From Liquidambar formosana (taxonomy: Eukaryota > Streptophyta > Magnoliopsida > Saxifragales > Altingiaceae), in contig CM077827.1 in the NCBI GenBank assembly GCA_039720395.1, positions 9,153,991 through 9,217,990 on the forward strand: a stretch of DNA of 64,000 bases, in the 5' to 3' direction. This document shows, piece after piece, positions 60,101 through 64,000 of the stretch. Below the pieces are notes generated by a model, which did no database searches, was not told the DNA's origin, and worked only from the letters and a program-made list of their open reading frames with translations. The translations under genes were made by a program, and so were the position numbers. How positions within the stretch are numbered: position 1 is the stretch's first letter; each line of letters opens with the position of its first letter.

Positions 60101-63100
60101 GCAAACCTGGGATAAAGAACAATTAACATACAGATCATTAGTTAAACATTATAAACATAAAATTAAGAGAAGCTAAAATGTTTTGTTACTTAAGACTACA
60201 CAAACATAGAAGGACTGATGCTAAACAATGGTTACCTAGCATAGGCTAACACATGCTAATACATATACCTACTTTTGCCTCTTAAATATAACTTAGTTCA
60301 GTGCTTACCACATTTACTCTAGGACGTGAAGCACCAGATACATCAAAAGCACTCATGGTGTCAACATTTGGGCATCGTGTTCCCGGTGTCCAGAGTCCAC
60401 AAACCATATGAACCCACTGCTTAACAGTTGAATCAAGTACTCCTGCTGTTATGGTGTTTAGTACTTCCGAATTTCTAGGAGAACCAGGTGAATTCTTTAC
60501 CATTTCTGATTGGTTCTGCAGATCCATTTTCCATGCAGCTGTAGAGGACGGCTCAATATTTACATATCTTATAACAGGAAAAAAGTCACCTTCAAGTTCA
60601 GATCTTGAGGAATTCAAGATGCTCAACTTATCCTTCAAAGCTTCACCAGGAGGGATTTTGTTCTTCGGCCTGTACTCTGTTTCAATGTTCCAAGCTTGCA
60701 AAAGGCTTTTCACAATATTGCGACTCCTCAGGGCTCGAGTCATTGCCCCACCTCCATAACCACAGAGAACACAAGCCTAGATGAAAGGAACACAAATTGA
60801 ACAAGAATTTAAAGACCAAAAATAAATAAATAAAATACATGCAGAAGAAAAATATACAAATTATATGTAAATCTAGCAATAGTCTTTTAATCAAAATAGT
60901 GAATGATCATTGCCATATGAACGTGGTATATAGATATATACACAAAGAAGAGAGATGTAATTCTATTTTACATCAAGAAGACCAATTTAAGGCTTTGCAA
61001 AACCCTAAAACCACATGGAAACCATCTAAAACTAACCCTACCATATTTGATAACAAATTTAAGACCCATAATTTATTAGCAAAACACTAAAAACTTTTGA
61101 AATAAGAAAATTCCAACAGTTTCAAATAATAAACTCCTAATAAGAATCAAACCACTCTGTTGATTCCGCATGTAGGGTCCGACCACAAGATTCCAATGCA
61201 TCAGTAACAAAGTCTGATCGTCCAAAATTATGAAATCATCACACTGTACACCATGTAAATTTCTTACTTTGGACTATTGTTATATATCCATCCTGTGCAT
61301 AGACATCAGTAAACATTTGATCATCAAAGATTTTTGTCTTATGCTGAAAAGGAAACAAAATTTAACTTTTATCCAAAAAACTATCATACCTTCTAAACCA
61401 GCCAATTAAATTTGAGGAAACTTATCAAGGTTAGTTTGATTGATATCTATAGATCAAATATTCATCAATAATTTCCAATGACTGGCCAGTGCTAGATATA
61501 ACCAAATGAGGTCAACTGTATTATAAAGGTTGCTCTATAGGCTATTGATGAATTGATAAAAGTATTGAACACTGCCTAAGGGTGATGCCACAGTTTCCAA
61601 GACATGTAAATTTGGTACTTCATCAACGAATTGGTATTAGTACAGATCAAATATTCATAAGTGATTTACAATGACTTCTCAATGCCAAGTTTAATCAAAT
61701 CAGATTCAGTGTATCGTAAAGGTTGCTATATAGGCTGTTGGTGAATTGCTAAGGATATATATATATATATATTTTGATAACGAGGAAGCCCTCAGGGCAA
61801 ACCCCAGGCTCATATAGACCCCACAACCCATATAGACCAGGTAAATCCAAGGCCCATGAGAACCATGGAACCTTGTGTGGGTAGCGCCAAGAGGTTTAGT
61901 ATGAGTCAAACTCAGGACCTCCGCTTCCTGAGGTGGGACCCCTTGCCAATGAGCTACCCGTTAGGGTTAATTGGTAAAACTATTGAACACTGCTTAAGGT
62001 TAAGCCCACAGTTTCCAGCAAAAATTTTAGCTAAATAAAAAAGGATGTGGATCAAGTCATTGTAAAACTACTAGAGCTGAACTCAACAGACCACTCTTTC
62101 AATGATAGTTGAAAAATAAAATCAAAATCGAATTGCCCTGATCCAGTGATCCCAGTTTCACCAGGAAGCTGAAGACCATCATTTGCCCCATTATTTGGGA
62201 ACCAAGAGGTTATATGTAAGTCAATATTCAGCCAACATTGTAGCCTTGCACGATCTTAAGCCTTGCTACTGATACTATTTGTTACAAATCTAATTGGTAC
62301 TACTTCAGCCAATGCTCATAGCCATGTGGTAATACAATAAAATCTCTCATACAAATACAATAGTATACAAATAAATTTAGTAGGTAATGTATGCTTCATT
62401 CAATTTGTGTAGTAATAAAGTTAATGACATTTTGTCCTGATAAAAAGATGGATAAGCCAGATTTGAACAAAATTTAGTTCCTGTTGTAACATGTGAGATG
62501 TATTAGTTATAAGCATGAGGGTACTTTGGTCTTTTAATGTAATTTGACTTATTTTGATATAAATAAGAATATTGAGGGTTAGGGTTAGGGTTAGATCAAC
62601 CTAACCCAAAACCATTGTAAATAACATGGTATCAAAGCATATCATTCTTGGGCCGTTTCATTCATTAGCCCATATTTGTTGTCCATGTGATAAGCCGATT
62701 TCTATCTTGTTAGACCTGCATGGGAGGAGAAGTATTGGAAAATTACCACATCGCACATCTGTTAATTATAAAATTTGACATGGCTTGGCTTCATATACTT
62801 GTCTGAACCCTCCACCTAATAGCTTAGGCTTTTAGGTTGGAAACTTAACACATGCTTGGCCTATTCTTGTTCTTGTATGCACTGTGTCCAGTTTCTTACT
62901 TTCTTACAGGGCTTTTAGGCTCACCCTTTCACTATAGACGAGTAGAGTCAGGAAGGTATAGCATACAGTAGCTAAAGACTAGGACATTGAAAGATGCTTG
63001 GAGGCTAAGTGTTCCAATTTGATTAAAATTTTAGTTTCAATAGATAGGAAGCATTTATTTACTTATACATTCTGGATGAGTAGTAATTTATTTTTGGAGT

Positions 63101-63930
63101 TTTTTATTTATTTAGACACATGTGGATGTGGATAGTTGTTTAGTTATGATTATGGAGATTTTAATTATGCACTGATTTATTTCCTTATAAACAGTTATTG
63201 GAAGGTAATGGTATTATAGGTTTGATATTTTGAATTGGTCCAGCTTATATGCAGCATAACCCTATGAGTTATGACAAGTCATACTGCTGAATCCGACTCT
63301 CCAAGTGTGGAGCACATTGAGACACAATTGTATCAAAGTCATCATACTACCACTAGCTTTGTGGCCGTGGTGGTATCTCTCCCATCTTGTAAGGGGAAGG
63401 TCAGGGTTTCAAATCCCAACCCTATCTTCTGAAGTCGACCAACCTATTATGGTATCAATCCATGGGTTGGAAAAAAATGGCTAGAAAATTACAACATTTA
63501 TATACACGTTAACAAGAAGATTGTACAAGAATCATGAACAAGACTTGTACAGGTTAAAGAACAAGAAACAAATTAACACGAGAAGCAACTTATGAGGAGG
63601 GTAAAAAATAGATAAGACACATTATTCAACTTATTGTTGAATTTCTTACAATATCTTTTGAACTTGTCCTGCATGGTCTGCAATACCAACGACCTTTTGG
63701 TACTTTGGTAACACCATAGCAAGCCTGATGCACCTGCTTAGCATGACGCTACTCAGTCTTACAGAATGATTGTAATAGAAATAAGATAACACTTGAGCTA
63801 AGCATGATTCTAATTGCTACATACACGGATTAAGCATCGACTACACTCCACTAAGCAATTGACGTCATCTTTGTTTGAGCTTCCACAAACGCAGCAGAAT
63901 GCATCTGAATTTGAAATGAAGGACTCACAC
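54142..63930 (-). CDS. Trithorax-type SET-domain histone methyltransferase, C-terminal part
   Basis: Ten exons join in frame on the minus strand: 63825-63930, 63650-63733, 60309-60776, 60011-60106, 56965-57129, 56691-56870, 55792-55905, 55532-55714, 55052-55096 and 54142-54276 (TGA at 54142-54144). They give 524 residues; the first exon opens with a split codon, so the gene continues past the right edge. Numbering from the first full codon: a PHD finger at 12-56 (C12, C15, C29, C32, H37, C40, C53, C56); an extended PHD from C65/C68 with a long insert before WVHMVCGLW (H186, C189) and continuing [10 protein letters not shown] to [10 protein letters not shown] (H275); a SET domain from about 386 with [11 protein letters not shown], the AdoMet-site motif RFVNHSC (458-464) and GEEITYDY (492-499); and post-SET cysteines C512, C514, C519, ending CRRYLN. 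PHD-ePHD-SET architecture is that of plant trithorax-class enzymes, which methylate histone H3 lysine 4 in the nucleus. All key residues are present. I could not assign it to a named ATX/ATXR gene. Confidence 0.95.
54764..54798. repeat. (GAA)n microsatellite in a SET-gene intron
   Basis: About eleven GAA/AAG units run along the plus strand, with TTC runs on the gene's own strand. An open frame of polyleucine over it is an artefact. Confidence 0.9.
55967..56340. repeat. Tandem duplication of 187 bp in a SET-gene intron
   Basis: The unit starting gttttcaaatcctgccattt at 55967 repeats at 56154 with few differences (for example the ggccctccattgttttcag variants). It lies in the intron between the exons ending at 55905 and starting at 56691. 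Confidence 0.92.
57348..57456. repeat. Exact 53-bp tandem duplication in a SET-gene intron
   Basis: The unit acatcatggaattacctagc...acatgatgt occurs twice in a row at 57348 and 57401 with no difference seen. Each unit begins acatcatg and ends catgatgt, so it is bounded by a short palindrome. Identity suggests very recent origin. Confidence 0.9.
57940..58275. mobile_element. LTR-like or TIR element in a SET-gene intron
   Basis: The stretch contains a TATA-like box (ctataaatagg at 58089) and a downstream CT-rich leader, as in a solo LTR. It is bounded by gttgcctaggc at 57943 and its near inverse gcccaggcaac at 58260. The class is unresolved. Confidence 0.35.
58276..60010. other. SET-gene intron, AT-rich, nothing further recognised
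   Basis: It contains A/T runs near 58680-58725, a GA-rich run at 58983-59005 and a GT run at about 59910-59924. A GC-richer patch at 58737-58925 reads as an open frame on both strands without recognisable content. Confidence 0.4.
61760..61970 (-). mobile_element. tRNA-derived SINE (minus strand)
   Basis: On the minus strand a tRNA-like head reads GGGTAGCTCATTGGCAAGG (A-box) with GAGTTTGACTC as the B-box, followed by a tRNA-unrelated body and a (TA)n run. The distance between boxes fits a RNA polymerase III promoter. Confidence 0.65.
62482..62850 (+). mobile_element. TRIM-like element with mismatched LTRs
   Basis: Bases 62482-62626 look like a 5' LTR (TGTTGTAACATG...AAATAACA, with TATA-like gatataaataag) and are followed directly by the primer-binding site TGGTATCAAAGC. 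An internal segment related to the TRIM at 41111-41437 follows, then a polypurine stretch (ggaggagaag) and a 3' LTR at 62733-62850 (TATTGGAAAATTACC...AAACTTAACA) that matches the LTRs of that TRIM. The two LTRs here are unrelated to each other. Confidence 0.65.
63356..63475 (+). mobile_element. tRNA-derived SINE fragment
   Basis: TGTGGCCGTGGTGGTATC supplies an A-box and GGGTTTCAAATCCC a B-box about 45 bases later. The body then reads ctgaagtcgaccaacc, and an A-run lies at about 63471-63477. Confidence 0.6.
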
Positions 63931-64000
63931 CTGTGATCTTTAATTGATCTGAGCCATAACAAAGAAAGATCAAAAGATTCATGATTAAATTATCATGGTT

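Larger units (their letters stand above)
60777..63649. other. Large SET-gene intron with retroelements
   Basis: This 2.9-kb intron separates the PHD from the extended PHD exons. Apart from the SINEs and the TRIM listed separately, I see no coding exon in it. Short repeated phrases such as gattgatatctat...agatcaaatattcat recur at about 61436 and 61645. Confidence 0.6.

Noticed and set aside
62573..62596. Interstitial telomere repeat
   Set aside because: There are only three gggtta copies, not the plant TTTAGGG unit, and they lie inside an LTR-like sequence.

Overview
The window is nuclear DNA from a flowering plant, probably a woody eudicot; I cannot name the species. It is AT-rich, has GT-AG introns of tens of bases to several kilobases, holds plant-specific gene families, and is dominated by transposable elements. 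Every gene model below was assembled by hand from splice sites and reading-frame continuity.

Genes. (1) 2046-9988 (+): three phase-compatible exons forming the charged C-terminus of an unidentified protein; the last intron is 6.5 kb and full of transposons. (2) 30904-33745 (-): a decayed beta-galactosidase (GH35 with C-terminal lectin domain) that has lost its 5' catalytic exons and carries a nonsense codon, a frameshift and splice-site damage. (3) 34073-35778 (+): two exons of an unidentified hydrophobic C-terminus whose small intron is occupied by a Mutator-like element. (4) 43320-51597 (+): a complete eight-exon hydroxyproline O-arabinosyltransferase gene, 362 codons, with a GA-repeat leader and a 3.9-kb last intron full of insertions. 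(5) 54142-63930 (-): the last ten exons (524 residues) of a trithorax-type histone methyltransferase with PHD, extended PHD, SET and post-SET domains; its 5' end lies beyond the right edge.

Mobile DNA. 1-5.5 kb: LINE reverse-transcriptase remnant and microsatellites. 5.5-9.2 kb: degenerate LINE with two MITEs inside it. 10.8-21.3 kb: duplicated blocks, a truncated Ty3 element with a 2.7-kb LTR, a SINE and MITEs. 21.3-24 kb: nested MITEs. 27.1-29.2 kb: a Pack-MULE (Mutator-like element carrying host gene sequence) with a fragment of a coiled-coil NLR gene. 29.6-30.2 kb: LINE RNase H interrupted by a Tourist-like MITE. 39.1-40.4 kb: a very long inverted repeat. 41.1-41.4 kb: an intact 327-bp TRIM retroelement. 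62.5-62.9 kb: a chimeric TRIM.

The strongest overall signal is eight separate elements, each bounded by inverted ends and an exact 9-bp target-site duplication, the Mutator-superfamily hallmark. Several are nested or sit in introns. No transposase gene was recognised, so all are probably non-autonomous.
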